Part shown: piece by piece, positions 54,292-64,000 of the stretch
How the letters are laid out: each line of letters starts with the position of its first letter
Numbering within the stretch: the first letter of the stretch is position 1
NCBI GenBank assembly: GCA_963575745.1
Contig: CAUYUJ010021146.1
Coordinates: 40,855 to 104,854, forward strand
Direction: 5' to 3'
Length of the DNA stretch: 64,000 nucleotides
DNA from: Prorocentrum cordatum
Lineage: Eukaryota > Sar > Dinophyceae > Prorocentrales > Prorocentraceae
Translations under genes and position numbers: made by a program
Notes under the pieces: generated by a model
The model's input: only the letters and a program-made list of their open reading frames with translations
Database searches by the model: none
Told to the model about the DNA's origin: nothing

Positions 54292-54756
54292 AAGGACGGG
54301 CTCCACGCCTTCGAGCTCCTGAGCGTGGCCGTGTGCTTCGGCCTCCCCTGGCTCGAGGCAGCCGCCGAGGCGCGGCTCCTGCCTGCGGGCGGCGTTTGCG
54401 ACGCCCTGGCGCTGCCGCTGCTCGCCGCCAGCTTCGGGCGGCGGCGCGCCGTGTCCTCCGCGTGCCTGCGGGCGGTGACCGAGCGGTGCCGGGAGGTGCT
54501 CCGCGGCCGCGAGCGGCAGTTGGGCGTGCTGTACGCCACGCACCCTGTGGCCGCGGCGCTCCTCTCGGGCGTGCACCGGGCTTCCGCGGAGCCGAAGCGC
54601 GGCGTCGGCGGCGCCGCGGACGCCGCGGCGGCTTCAGCGCAGCCCGGACAGGACGGGGTCCTCCTGGACCTCCTGCTAGGGCCTCGGAGGCCGCAGGCTT
54701 TCGGCGGCGGCGCGGAGGGGGCGGCGACTGCGCAGGAGGCAAAAGGCGCGGGATAG
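54292..54756 (+). CDS. BTB-type C-terminal region (second exon of host gene candidate)
   Basis: After GTGGCAAG the frame reads G-L-H-A-F-E-L-L-S-V-A-V-C-F-G-L-P-W-L-E, then A-E-A-R-L-L, then V-C-D-A-L-A-L-P-L-L-A-A-S-F, C-L-R-A-V-T-E-R-C-R-E-V-L and an A-T-H-P-V-A segment. The helical pattern L-L-x-x-A-x-x-F-x-L-P-x-L, then x-C-x-x-x-L, and C-x-x-x-I/V is that of the second half of BTB domains and the following BACK-like helices, typical of substrate adaptors for Cul3 ubiquitin ligases. The tail is Ala/Gly-rich and ends in TAG at 54754-54756. It is probably joined to 47861-48034; the intermediate piece is missing or unrecognised. Confidence 0.45.
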   Translation, partial: KDGLHAFELLSVAVCFGLPWLEAAAEARLLPAGGVCDALALPLLAASFGRRRAVSSACLRAVTERCREVLRGRERQLGVLYATHPVAAALLSGVHRASAEPKRGVGGAADAAAASAQPGQDGVLLDLLLGPRRPQAFGGGAEGAATAQEAKGAG

Positions 54757-54779
54757 GGGATCGTCCCCGAGGCGGGGCC

Positions 54780-55375
54780 TAGTTTAGCGACTCCAAACTG
54801 GTCCAGTGGAGCTGGGTGGTGGGCGGCTGTCCGAAACCGTGTCTTCTGGAACGGGACCTCGTGTACCGACACAGGACGGGGTCTATGGGAACCGACCGCC
54901 CGGGTCCAGCGAAACCATTTGGATACAGCGAAACCGCCAGCGTCCAGGTCTACGGACACCGACCAGGTCGACTGTGTCTCGCGAAACTGCCGTTTCAGGT
55001 CTGGCGATATCGTTTGGGTCTGGCGACGCCGGCCAAGTCCAGCGACACCGCGTGCCCAGTTCCACCGAAACGGACTTGATCTAGCAAAACCGGCTGGGTC
55101 TAGAGACACAGACCCAGTCCAGTGAAACCACCGCCCAGTTCCAGCGAAACCGACAGGGTCTAGCCAAACCGACAGGATCTAGCGAAACTGACTGCCGAGG
55201 TCCCGCGAAAGTTACCCACTGTCCGCCCGCCCGTCAGAGTCCGCCCGGCCCGATCCGCCCGCCCGTCAGGGTCTGCCCGCCCGACACGCCCGCCCGTCAG
55301 GGCACGACCGTCCGACCCGAGCCAGCTGTCAGGGCCCGACCCGCCCGTCAATGTCCGCCAGCCCGACGCGCTCGT
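54780..55375 (+). repeat. Two degenerate minisatellites (GTCCAGCGAAACCG and CCGCCCGCCCGTCAG types)
   Basis: 54820-55210 repeats words such as TCTAGCGAAACCGACAGG and TCCAGCGAAACC every 20-30 bases with many changes. 55217-55370 repeats CCGCCCGTCAGGG-like words. No gene is seen. Confidence 0.7.
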
Positions 55376-55403
55376 TTGGGTCGTCGTCGCCCTCATCGCC
55401 GAC

Positions 55404-55449
<46 letters not shown>

Positions 55450-55600
55450 ATCGTCCTCGTCCTCGTCTTCGTCTTCGTCCTCGTCGCCGTCGCAGTTGGC
55501 TTGGGCAGAGGCGGCTTCTCCCTCCCTCCCTCATTCCCTTCTCCCTCCCTCCCTCCCTCCCTCTCAGCCGCCGCCCCGGTTCGAGAGGTTTTGGGTGCCG
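55376..55600 (+). repeat. (GTC)n/(CTC)n array
   Basis: (GTC)n with CTC and GCC variants at 55380-55493, then (CCCT)n-like sequence to about 55565. It lies just upstream of the presumed E4 5' end. Confidence 0.85.
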
Positions 55601-55878
55601 TACCAGGTGCGGCGACCTCTCCCGGGGCAGCAGCCACGCGCGCTGGCCCGCGCCCCAGTCCCGCGCGATCCGCGCCTGGGCGGCCTGCGGCCGGCCGCGC
55701 CCGCTCGCGCAGCCCCCCGCCTGGCCCGCCTGCAGGGCCCGCTGGAGGCGCTGGACCCCGCAGGCGCGCGCGCGCCGAGCCCGCTTGGCATCGGCGCGCG
55801 CGCCTGAGACTGGCACAGTCGCGGACGCTGCTGCGTGTTGCGGCCGCCGCTCGCCTCGTTGCCGCCCACCACAGTGCA

Positions 55879-56091
55879 ATGGGCAAGGGAGGCAGCGGCA
55901 AGGGCCGCGCTGGTGCGACTGGCGGCACAGCCCCCCCGCCGTGGCAAGGCGCGCCGCCGCCCCCACCGCCAGGCTGGTGGTGCGATGACTGTGGCAGCTT
56001 CAACGGCCCGCTGGAGAGGCTATGCAGGTGCTGCTACCCAGGCCCACCGGGCCCAGTCGGAGGAGGCGGCCACGGTGGCTCACCGCAGCAG

Positions 56092-56142
<51 letters not shown>

Positions 56143-57567
56143 GAGCAGCACCCTCGCCGCCGAAGCACGACATCCCCAGGGACGCCAGCCCGCCGACGCT
56201 CTTTCTCCCGCCGCCGCAGGCGCGAGCGCGAGAGGCGAGAGGAGCGGCCGCGGTCAGGCTCGCGGGTACGCTTCGCGGACGAGCCCGAGCCAGACCCCGA
56301 CGGCAACGGCGTCTCCGACGCCGGCGAGGAGTTGCGCAGCCCTGCGCTAGGGATTCTCCCAGCGCTGCCGCAGGAGGCGAGGCTGCACCCTGCGTGGGTT
56401 GATCCACCCAGCGACGAGCGTGCCTTGGCGGCGCACAGGAGGACACTAAGGCAGATTGCTGCTGCGACAGGGAAGCGACTTCAAGCTTCCATCGACCTCG
56501 GGGCCTCCGAGGAGATTTTGACAAGTCAAAAGCTGGAGTGCAGTGTCCAGCTGTGCATGATCATCGCGGCCCGTGCGCCAGGTGAACGTTGTGACCGCCA
56601 ACGTGCATGCGTTGCCAAGGCCCTGGGCAAGTTCGAGCGTGCCCGCGAAGCGGTCGAGAAGGCGCAGGCACGACTACAAGAGGCAGATGCGAAGTGCACG
56701 CAGCGCGAGAAGGAGCGCGACAGGGCCAAGATGCTGCTGGACCAGCTCGAGGCGATGCAGATCGGCCCTGCAGCTGGTGGAGCAGCCGACGACGTGGACA
56801 TGGGAGCGCACGAGGGCGGCGCGCGGGCGCCAGAGGCGGGAGGCGTGACGCCTCAGACGCCTCAGAGCACGCCCGTGCAGCTGGCAGCCATCGCAGAGCT
56901 CCAGAGCGGCCGGGCGACGCTCACGGCCCAGCTCAGCAGCTTGACGGCAATGCTGACGACGCTGCAGACAGCGATGGCAGCAGCAAGGGCCCCAGCAGCT
57001 GCTGGCGAAGTCCACGCCCCTCCTGATGGCGGTGGCACGCAGGTCAGGCCCTTCGCAGGCCAGCCCCAGCGCCTGGGCCGCATGCCGACGGCCGAGGAGC
57101 TCGCGGTCGCCGCACCCGCCGCCGCGGCCGCGGTAGCGAGCCCAGTGGACGGAGCAGCTGACCACGCAGCGGCCGCCAGCCCCGCACCGCCCGCGCCCGT
57201 GGCTGCTGACGGTGTGCCTGCGGCGCCTGCAGGGACTGACGGCGAGGACCTCGCAGCGGCGCGGGCTCGTGCCGCCGCGGCGCGCCGTGCGAAGCGCGAG
57301 CAGGACCGTGCAAGGCGCCCGCCAGGTCAGCCACTGCTCGTGGACGCCATGGCCAGGCAGCAGCAGCTGGGTGGGCATCGGGGCCGAGGATGCATCCCGA
57401 CACCAGCTGGACGTGCTGACATCGCGGCGGAGTTCGGCGACCATGAGACGGAGGCAGCCGCAAGACGGACGCGGCACAGCCGTGATCGCAGCCCCCGCAG
57501 GCCCGACGGCTTCGAGATGGTTGGCGGTGCTGGTGCAGAATCGACTGGAGAGTCGACGCTGGGGTGA
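55879..57567 (+). CDS. E4 ORF1: RanBP2-type zinc finger, polyQ and coiled coil
   Basis: 562 residues from the ATG at 55879, which follows a stretch with no better start. A Gly/Pro-rich head is followed by W-W-C-D-D-C-G-S-F-N (from about residue 33) and C-R-C-C, fitting W-x-C-x2-C-x3-N-x6-C-x2-C of RanBP2-type fingers exactly. Then come a Gln run encoded by (CAG)n, an Arg/Ser-rich basic patch, a coiled-coil stretch (K-F-E-R-A-R-E-A-V-E-K-A-Q-A-R-L) and Ala/Pro-rich tails. Such fingers bind single-stranded RNA or ubiquitin; here an RNA-binding Gag role is inferred. It ends in TGA at 57565-57567, overlapping an ATG (TGATG). Confidence 0.7.
56084..56150 (+). repeat. (CAG)n in E4 ORF1 (polyglutamine)
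   Basis: About 16-20 CAG triplets with a CGC interruption near the start and AAGAG near the end, in the Gln frame of ORF1. Confidence 0.95.
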
Positions 57568-57569
57568 TG
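57565..57569 (+). other. Stop-start overlap TGATG between E4 ORF1 and ORF2
   Basis: The ORF1 stop TGA shares its last base with an ATG at 57567. The frame from this ATG is open for 112 codons and reaches a run of 10 C at about 57888-57897. One frame change there leads into the RNase H frame. Stop-start overlaps coupling ORF1 to ORF2 are known in other non-LTR elements. Confidence 0.5.
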
Positions 57570-59856
57570 CTACAGGGCAGGCGGGCTGCTGGGGGTGAGA
57601 TGCCTGAGCCATCTCATAGCTCGCCTGGGGCTGCTAGCGCAGCCGACGTTGCGTCAGATCCCCATGATCGGATGGAGTCCGATCCGACTTTCCCCCCTCG
57701 CTCCAGGCCGCCTTGCCCCATTCCCGATTGTGAGTCAATTGTAAGAGGCCTGTGTATGCCCTGGCCCTGTGCTCACACGCTAACCTCAGTCTTCTACGGG
57801 CCCCGACAGTTGCCCGACGCCTGCTATTTCTCCCCCTATCTCCATAGTGGCACACGAACCTTTTTTGAATCCCACGGAGGTGCCCTTCCCCCCCCCCGAG
57901 GATGAGGTTATCAGGTATGAGGTGCATGCGGACGGATCTGGTGGATCTCGGGTGCAAGTACTGGGTGGACCACCATCATGGGCGTGGTGTATGTACTCAG
58001 TGACTGCAACGCAACAGTGCACCTGTGAAGGTTATCTATGTGGTGTTGACCCCTCCCTCCTCGACCTGCCGAGCGCATCTGGTGCTGCTGAATTTCAAGC
58101 CGCCCTATGGCTAGTGCGATGGATGTTGCAGGCTCCCAGCAGATTCAGGTCCAGGCCCCTGGAAATCTTCGCGGACAATATCCTTGTAGTCAGATCGGCC
58201 GAAGGCGGAGCGAACTACTCTTCATGTGGGGGATATCCTGGGATGTTCGATGGGGTGCTGAAGCTTCTCCGCTGTTTTACCACGGTGCGTTGGAAGCATG
58301 TCCTGGGGCACAATGCCGATCCACGGAACGGGCTTGCAGATGCCATCGCACATTTCGCCTACATGGGCCTGGCACCGACGGTGCCCGACGACTTTCAACC
58401 GTGGTATGCGCTAGGAGGCGCCGCCGCCGCTGCTGTGCCTTGGTTGTGGATGTCTGCTGTTGCCAACGCCGACGACGGTCAAGGGGTATGCCCGAAAGTT
58501 GGCGTGAATGAAATGCCCAGCATATGTCCACCTCTCTTAGATCCCCGTTGTGCGTTCTCGCCGCATGCAGGACTCAGCTCGGAAAGTGAAGACACCGTCC
58601 ATTCGCCCTCCAGTTCAGGTCTCCATGCCTCTGTCAGGTTTGCAGCGGCTAATGTCCTCACGTTACGGCCCAGAAGGAAAGCAGCACGGAAGGGAGACAG
58701 GATGCGAATACGATGTCGGTATCAGGACGCAGCAGGACTGGATACCCCTGGGCGCATGCTATCCCTGGCCTACTTGTTCGATGCGCGACAGTTTTTCTTT
58801 ATCGGCACGCTTGAGACTAGAATGCGACGCAATGGTTGGACGCCAGCCGCTCAATATATCGTGCTCACCGCAGCCGCTGAACAGAAGGGTGCAGGAGGGG
58901 TAGCGTTGTGGGTGCACACAGGTATTCAGTACGTGCGTGGTTGTACGCTAGCTCGCCGCCACCTCCGTGTTCTCAGCTTTGCCTCCCATCATCTTCTTGT
59001 TGCTGTGCGTGCGCCACATCTATGCGTCGACATATTGGTTGGGCATGCTCCGCACTCCAGACGTGACAGCGCTGAGGTTGATGAGTGGTGGGTAAGTATC
59101 GAACGCATTCTGCGCCAGCGCCCGCATCCCGCACCCCTGTGCTGTTTGTTGGATGCCAATGCTACTCTGGGCTCCAGGGTCTCGGAACATGTTGGCGAGG
59201 TTGCCGCCGAAAACGAGAACCACACCGGTGCGCGTTTCCATCAGTTTTTGCAAACCACGGGACAAATTGCCCAGTCCACGATGTCGCCCTCGGCTTCTGG
59301 GGCCCACGGTACCTGGCTTCCCCCTGGGGCTCAAGGGACGGACCCACGGCATCGCATTGACTACATCACTGTCCCATGCGGACAGCTATCGTGCGTTACA
59401 CCGCAGTCAGTGGAAGTGGATCTTGATCTCTCTTTGCGTAGTGATGATCATTTTGTGGTGTCGGCAGATGTGCATGTGTACCCGTCTCTGCCATATCAGC
59501 ACGCACACACGTGGTCCCGTTTACGAGTGGACGAAGCGAAGTACAACGATCCAGAGTGTTGTGCCACATTCGTGCGTGAGCTTGAGTCAGTGCCTCAGCC
59601 CGCCTACCAAACCCGCCCGGGCGACCATGCTGACCACTTGAACCAGCACATCTTGCGTGCAGCACATCTCGCTTTCCCGCCCAGCGTTTCGGACGCTGGC
59701 CGACAGGCCAAACATGGTTGGATATCCAAGGGATCCCTGGACCTTATGGACCTAAGAACTCAAGGACGTGCGGCCTACTACTTCTCACGTGTGTGTTCAC
59801 TGCTTGGGCCACCGACGGTGCTGAGAGTGGCGCGTGGTTTTGCCATCGGACTTTGA
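57567..59856 (+). pseudogene. E4 ORF2 part 1: N-terminal canonical RNase H and EEP endonuclease
   Basis: A leader of about 110 codons is followed, after a frame change at the C run near 57.89 kb, by RNase H in normal order: H-A-D-G-S-G (Asp codon 57931), G-A-A-E-F-Q-A-A (Glu 58090), I-F-A-D-N (Asp 58174, with Asn where Ser is usual), then V-L-G-H-N and G-L-A-D-A-I-A (Asp 58339). The endonuclease follows from F-A-A-A-N-V-L: G-T-L-E-T-R (catalytic Glu), L-L-D-A-N-A, R-I-D-Y-I and S-D-D-H-F. RNase H before the endonuclease is unusual; in known LINEs it follows the polymerase. The frame ends near 59850 by a shift. Confidence 0.8.
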
Positions 59857-60408
59857 GTTGGCGTCATTCATGGCGCGAGGGCCCATCTCACTACCCAATG
59901 CTGTGTGTATGCCGAGCTATCGCGAAGGCTACGGACACAGTCGTGGACTCCGCCGCCCCGTTTACCCTGCCCCTACGTAGCCCAACAGACAAGTGCACCT
60001 ACCCACCTTTCAACCAAGACCACTTAGTGGGACTCAGATACTTAGCCCGCCTACCCATCGCCCCCGAACTACTTCGCCCACCGACAGGACACTGGTTCCA
60101 ACTGGGAGCCATACTGAGTTTTTGCCAAGGGTGGATGGGATTTTACCGGGCCGCCAGCTACATATTTCTGCGCGCTGCCACGTACGTAATTCATCAATCC
60201 ACGGGATTTGATTCCGCATGGCATTGTGCTGCCATTGCCAAGGGAGTCAAAAGCGCCTGGGACCGACGGCAGTTTGCAGAAGCTTACTCGGCTTTGCGAC
60301 GTATCGGGGCAGGGTCCAAAAGACGCAAGATTGATCGGGTTCTCCCAGCACTACGTGACATCACGGGACAGCCCCTTCGGAGCGTGCAGTTGCCCAGCGA
60401 TTGCAACG
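59845..60408 (+). pseudogene. E4 ORF2 part 2: linker before the polymerase (shifted frame)
   Basis: The protein continues in a second frame from about 59845 (R-T-L-S-W-R-H-S-W) through a hydrophobic and then basic linker (G-S-K-R-R-K-I-D-R) to about 60400. There a second shift returns to the polymerase frame at Q-R-H-F-A-S-L-E-L-G. It has no catalytic motif, so its role is a spacer. Confidence 0.6.
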
Positions 60409-63229
60409 GCACTTTGCCAGCCTAGAGCTCGGGGCCACGTTCGCTATGGAAGATATCCCCCACATAGCAGGGCATTTCGGACGCACGCCGTATGAAGGCA
60501 TGCCGACCGATGCCCCAATCTCGCTGGCCGCAATCCCGACGCTCTCCGATTTCCAGTGGTCTTGCCGACAAGCCCGATGGTCGTCCCCAGGTTGTGGCGG
60601 GATTCCAGGAGGCCTGGTGCGGGCGTGCCCCGCTGCCGTCGCTACCTACCCACTCCAGCTCAAGTTTTCCCTGACACTAGTGGAGCCCATTCAGTGGAAG
60701 GGTGGTTTTTACAGGGATCTCATCAAGTCGGGTCAAGCGGATCCGACACAATGCCTCAGCTCCAGGTCTATTCTTGTCTCGTCCCAGATAGGAAAGGCGT
60801 CTCGGAGGTGCATGCGGAAACAACTACTCCCCTTCCTGGCCCAGGAAGCAGGCGAAACCCAGTTCGGGGGCCTCCCAGGCCGTGGCACAGCCCACGCATC
60901 CCTTATACTCCGTACCGCGCAGGCTTTAGCACGACGGCGCAACACGAGTTTTGGAGCCTTGTTTCTGGACGTGGTGCAAGCGTTCTATCGAGCCATACGA
61001 CAGCTCGTCATGCGTGCGTGCCATGAGACCGAGCTCGACGACGATGCAATTGCGACGTTGGTGCGAGCCGCCGGACTACCACCCTCAGTGATGCCTCAGC
61101 TTGCCCAGAGACTCAGTGAGCAGCCCGCGGCTCTCAACAACTCTGACGTTGACCGACATGTGGTGGCCCAAGTTGGCCACTGCTACCAGGCCCCCTGGTT
61201 TGTCTGCGAAGGGTCCGACCAGGTATCGTTCCCACAGAGATCCTTCTTTCCTGGGCAGCCCCTAGCCGACGTTCTATTTGAGCTACAAATGGCCGACTGT
61301 ATGAAGGACGTCCGCACCCAGCTTACAGAGCAAGGTTATGCCCATCTTCTCCCGCCGCGTACAGGCAGGTCGCTGGCAGCATTACTGCCCGCCGACCCGA
61401 CTGAACTACCACAAGCCATTCTACCACTTTTAGATATTTCGTATGCAGACGATGGGATCATCATCCTAATCATGCCTGCGAGCCAGCTGTATGACGGACT
61501 CAGCCGAGTTCTTGGATGTGTTTCCGAGGCGTTTGCCATCCGAGGACATGAACTCAACCTGGGACCATCCAAAACGGCTGCTTTGATTTCGTGGCGCGGA
61601 CCCGGATCAAAAAAGGCTAGGCATGCTGCGTGGCACGAATGCGGAGGACTCATTGTGAGCGACACGGGCCTCTTGGGACGGATCCAGGCACCCATCGTAC
61701 ACAACTATATCCATCTGGGGTCGGTGTTCGATGCGGGAGGTGTCGTGACTCCAGAGATTCGTTACCGGTCGTCGTCGTCAGTCGCCTCTCTGCAAGTGCT
61801 ACGACGACGGGTGTTCGCCACAGACGAGCTGGATGTGAGAGAGCGCCTTATCCTTGCAGACAGTCTCCTCATGTCCAGTCGTCTGTGCAATGCAGGGGCT
61901 TGGCCAGCCCTCACTCGTGCCGAAGCACACCTCATACGCGTTGAGGTCATGAAGGTGCATCGTGCAGCAGCCCGTGTCAGTTATAGAGAGGACAGTTCAC
62001 AGGTATCAGACCAGTTGGTCCTGGCACGTTTGCGACGACCATCCCCAGACATGATCCTACGGGCCGCCAGACTTCGGCTACTTGGGTCCCTGGTCCATAC
62101 AGGTCCCACGGTCGTTTTCGGGCTCGTTGCGGCCGGGTGGCACGCAGCCATCGTTACGAACACACAAAATCGGACTATCCTGGGACTTTGGTACGTTGAT
62201 CTCGGTTGGCTACAACAGGCGCTCCCCACACTCGGCGATTTACCTCTGCCAGCCGATGACTTTGCACCATGGGAGTCGCGTGTTCGTCGCAGCCAGCCAG
62301 CATGGAAGCGCATAATCCAGGCTGGCTTACATGCACACGCACAGCATGCAGCACGTGTGACGTTGGCGCAGCATGTTAAACATCAGTTCTTTGCCGTGGT
62401 GAAGCCAGTCGGAGTGCCCGACCGTATCTACACTAACGAGCGCGGGCTCATCGTGGATCCCCCACCCCAGGCAGCACGTCCCACGCATATATGTCCGTGG
62501 TGCGGCACACAATACTCACGACATCGAGCCCTTCGGACACACATCGCGCGAGCACATCGACAGGTGTCAACACTCGCAAAGGGATATGCATGCCCTAGCG
62601 GAACATGCACTACGTGCCTAATTAAGTTCTACGCTAGGGCGCACCTAGTAGACCATCTATCAGTGGGATCACCACGGTGTCTACTTGTGTGTTTGCTACA
62701 GACCGACAGCCCAGCCCACCACCTGCAGCCGCAACTCATCACCCAGCCACCGGGCACTACCGCCCAAGTGCGTATACCCCGACGGCACGTGGTTGTGCCC
62801 ACTACCAAGGCGGCCGGCCCACTAACCGAGGAGGCCACGAACCATCTCCACCTCTCACAGCAGGAAGCACGCATGGCCATACTGGAGGCTGACCCCTATC
62901 TCACCGATGAAGCCCGAGCAGCCTTCATACCACCGCCAGAGCCTATGCTAGGATTGGATGATGTTGATGCCGAGCCCTACCCACCTGTCCAGACAGAACG
63001 CTACCCAGCCCGCATGTTCCTACCCGACCAGTACACAGGCCTAGCAGCGCAGGCACTACCTGTGGCCATCAAGAGGGCCGAGTATTACGTCCTCAACTTG
63101 TTTTGTGGACGTCGGAGGCCAGAGGACATTCAGGCATGTTTAGAGTGGACACACTACGACGTTGATTTCACAGTCTCGGTCCTGTCCATAGACATTGCTA
63201 TTGACCCAGTCCTTGGGAACATGATGTGA
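60401..63229 (+). pseudogene. E4 ORF2 part 3: reverse transcriptase, two zinc fingers, start of methyltransferase
   Basis: 943 codons to a TGA at 63227-63229. Reverse transcriptase: motif A F-L-D-V-V-Q-A-F-Y, motif B F-P-G-Q-P-L-A-D-V-L-F, motif C S-Y-A-D-D, then L-N-L-G-P-S-K-T. Zinc fingers near the end: C-P-W-C then H-I-A-R-A-H (C-x2-C-x12-H-x4-H) and C-T-T-C then H-x7-C. The last part is the first motif of a C5 methyltransferase: V-L-N-L-F-C-G (63092-63109) and L-S-I-D-I (63182-63196). The TGA falls inside that domain. Confidence 0.82.
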
Positions 63230-64000
63230 CCCCAGACCTTGGAGGTCTGGGAAGAACACATCCGAGCGCGCAGGGTGGTCCTCTCTGGAGGTGGGCCTCC
63301 CTGCGAAACCTTGTCAGCCATCCGATGGGCTCGGAACATGGGGTCCCGCGACGATTCCTGGGGTATGCTTGCCATTGCACCGCGTCAGATGGAGCAGGTA
63401 CGTGCTGGCAACGAGCTACTAGGAGCCATGATAGAACTCTTTGCCGTTCACCTAGCAGTAGGCACATGTTGGTGGATGGAGCATCCAGTACCAGCGTCGT
63501 GGCGGCAAGAGGCCGTGAGCTCATTCTTGTGCCCACCCTTGCGCGGGATCATGGCATCACCTGCTGCCTCTACCACCGACTTCGATCAGTGCGAGCACGG
63601 ACAATGTGCTCGCGCGCCTACACGGATATTGGCTTTGAGGATGTGTAGCTGCATCATCGCCTTTTGGAAACGCCTGGCCGCGGCCGGTGCTCACACGTAC
63701 AGAACGCCCACGAAGTACGAAGTGCTCATGGGCTTCGACGGTCAAAAGAGGGAATGGCGGACGGCCAGAAAGAAGACATACCCCCCCGCGCTTTGTCATG
63801 CATTGGCCGACGGTATAGTGGATGCAGTCAATCATATGCGTGTGACGAGCGACCCGCAGGCATGGCCAGAGGATATGGGGGAGGAGGAAGAGGCACTCCG
63901 TGGGGCACTAGAGGCCTTTTACGTTGCTTGGGACCCATATCTAGGCACGAACGAGGACTGGGCCCCCGATTTCGTAGGAGCTCCGACGCGACGTCTGCGC
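63230..64000 (+). pseudogene. E4 ORF2 part 4: cytosine-C5 DNA methyltransferase-like domain, after in-frame TGA
   Basis: Directly after the TGA the same frame is open for 257 codons to the window end. Motifs in order: S-G-G-G-P-P-C-E-T-L-S-A-I-R-W (motif IV, catalytic Cys codon 63302-63304), W-W-M-E-H-P (motif VI, in the place of Glu-Asn-Val), F-D-Q-C-E-H-G then R-A-P-T-R (motif VIII region) and K-K-T-Y-P-P-A-L-C-H-A-L-A (C-terminal motif). Spacing from L-F-C-G to P-P-C is about 68 residues, normal for the family. It would methylate cytosine in DNA. Fused to a retrotransposon polyprotein it could mark or protect the element. A target-recognition region and the end lie outside or are not resolved. 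Confidence 0.75.

Larger units (their letters stand above)
55601..64000 (+). mobile_element. LINE-like retrotransposon E4 with methyltransferase domain (3' end outside window)
   Basis: Over 8 kb. A GC-rich 5' region (left end not determined) is followed by ORF1 (55879-57567) and an ORF2 that runs past the window end through canonical RNase H, EEP endonuclease, reverse transcriptase, two zinc fingers and a cytosine-C5 methyltransferase-like domain. It has no LTRs and is unrelated in detail to E1-E3: YADD, not WADN, and a canonical RNase H. Three frameshifts and one in-frame TGA are present, so this copy is probably inactive or contains sequence errors. Confidence 0.8.

Overview
The window looks like nuclear DNA of a dinoflagellate. 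The clearest clue is a near-exact copy of the dinoflagellate spliced-leader sequence at 29148-29170. Its first 16 bases are identical to the leader and the last part is diverged, as expected of a relict spliced leader written back into the genome with a cDNA. The rest agrees with this: almost no recognisable host genes, long GC-rich accessory stretches, huge microsatellites, and several large retrotransposons without LTRs. Genus cannot be told from the sequence. A 100-N assembly gap lies at 48901-49000.

Layout. 1-25960 is a satellite-rich block. Two tandem repeat families make the background: satellite A (units of about 335-340 bp) and satellite B (about 170-176 bp), in both orientations, with an inversion centre near 15.93 kb. 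Three related LINE-like elements and one non-autonomous element sit in satellite A: E1 (1-4600, 5' end outside the window), E2 (4934-10798, ORFs intact), NA (11945-13963) and E3 (19598-25360, frameshifted). All four end at the same satellite position, inside the loop of an imperfect palindrome, and two insertions show 9-10 bp target duplications of that site. 25961-55600 is a mosaic of simple repeats, foldback/MITE-like elements, minisatellites and GC-rich sequence. It holds a plausible host BTB-type gene split between 47.86 and 54.76 kb and some low-confidence Ala/Pro-rich ORFs. 55.6-64.0 kb is a different retrotransposon, E4, running off the window end.

The unusual biology is in the elements. 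E1-E3 encode ORF1, then a polyprotein with AP-like (EEP) endonuclease, reverse transcriptase and RNase H. In all three the RNase H appears circularly permuted: the GDS and N-x-x-A-D motifs come before the DGG strand and the AEL helix. In all three the polymerase motif C is W-A-D-N, not Y-A-D-D. In all three ORF1 and ORF2 share one reading frame and are separated by a single stop, which in E1 and E2 is TGA-CGG, a known readthrough context. E4 instead has canonical YADD and canonical-order RNase H, but the RNase H is at the N-terminus, before the endonuclease. Its polyprotein continues through two zinc fingers into a domain with cytosine-C5 DNA methyltransferase motifs, interrupted by one in-frame TGA. 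E4 ORF1 carries a RanBP2-type zinc finger, and its ORF2 may start by a TGATG stop-start overlap.
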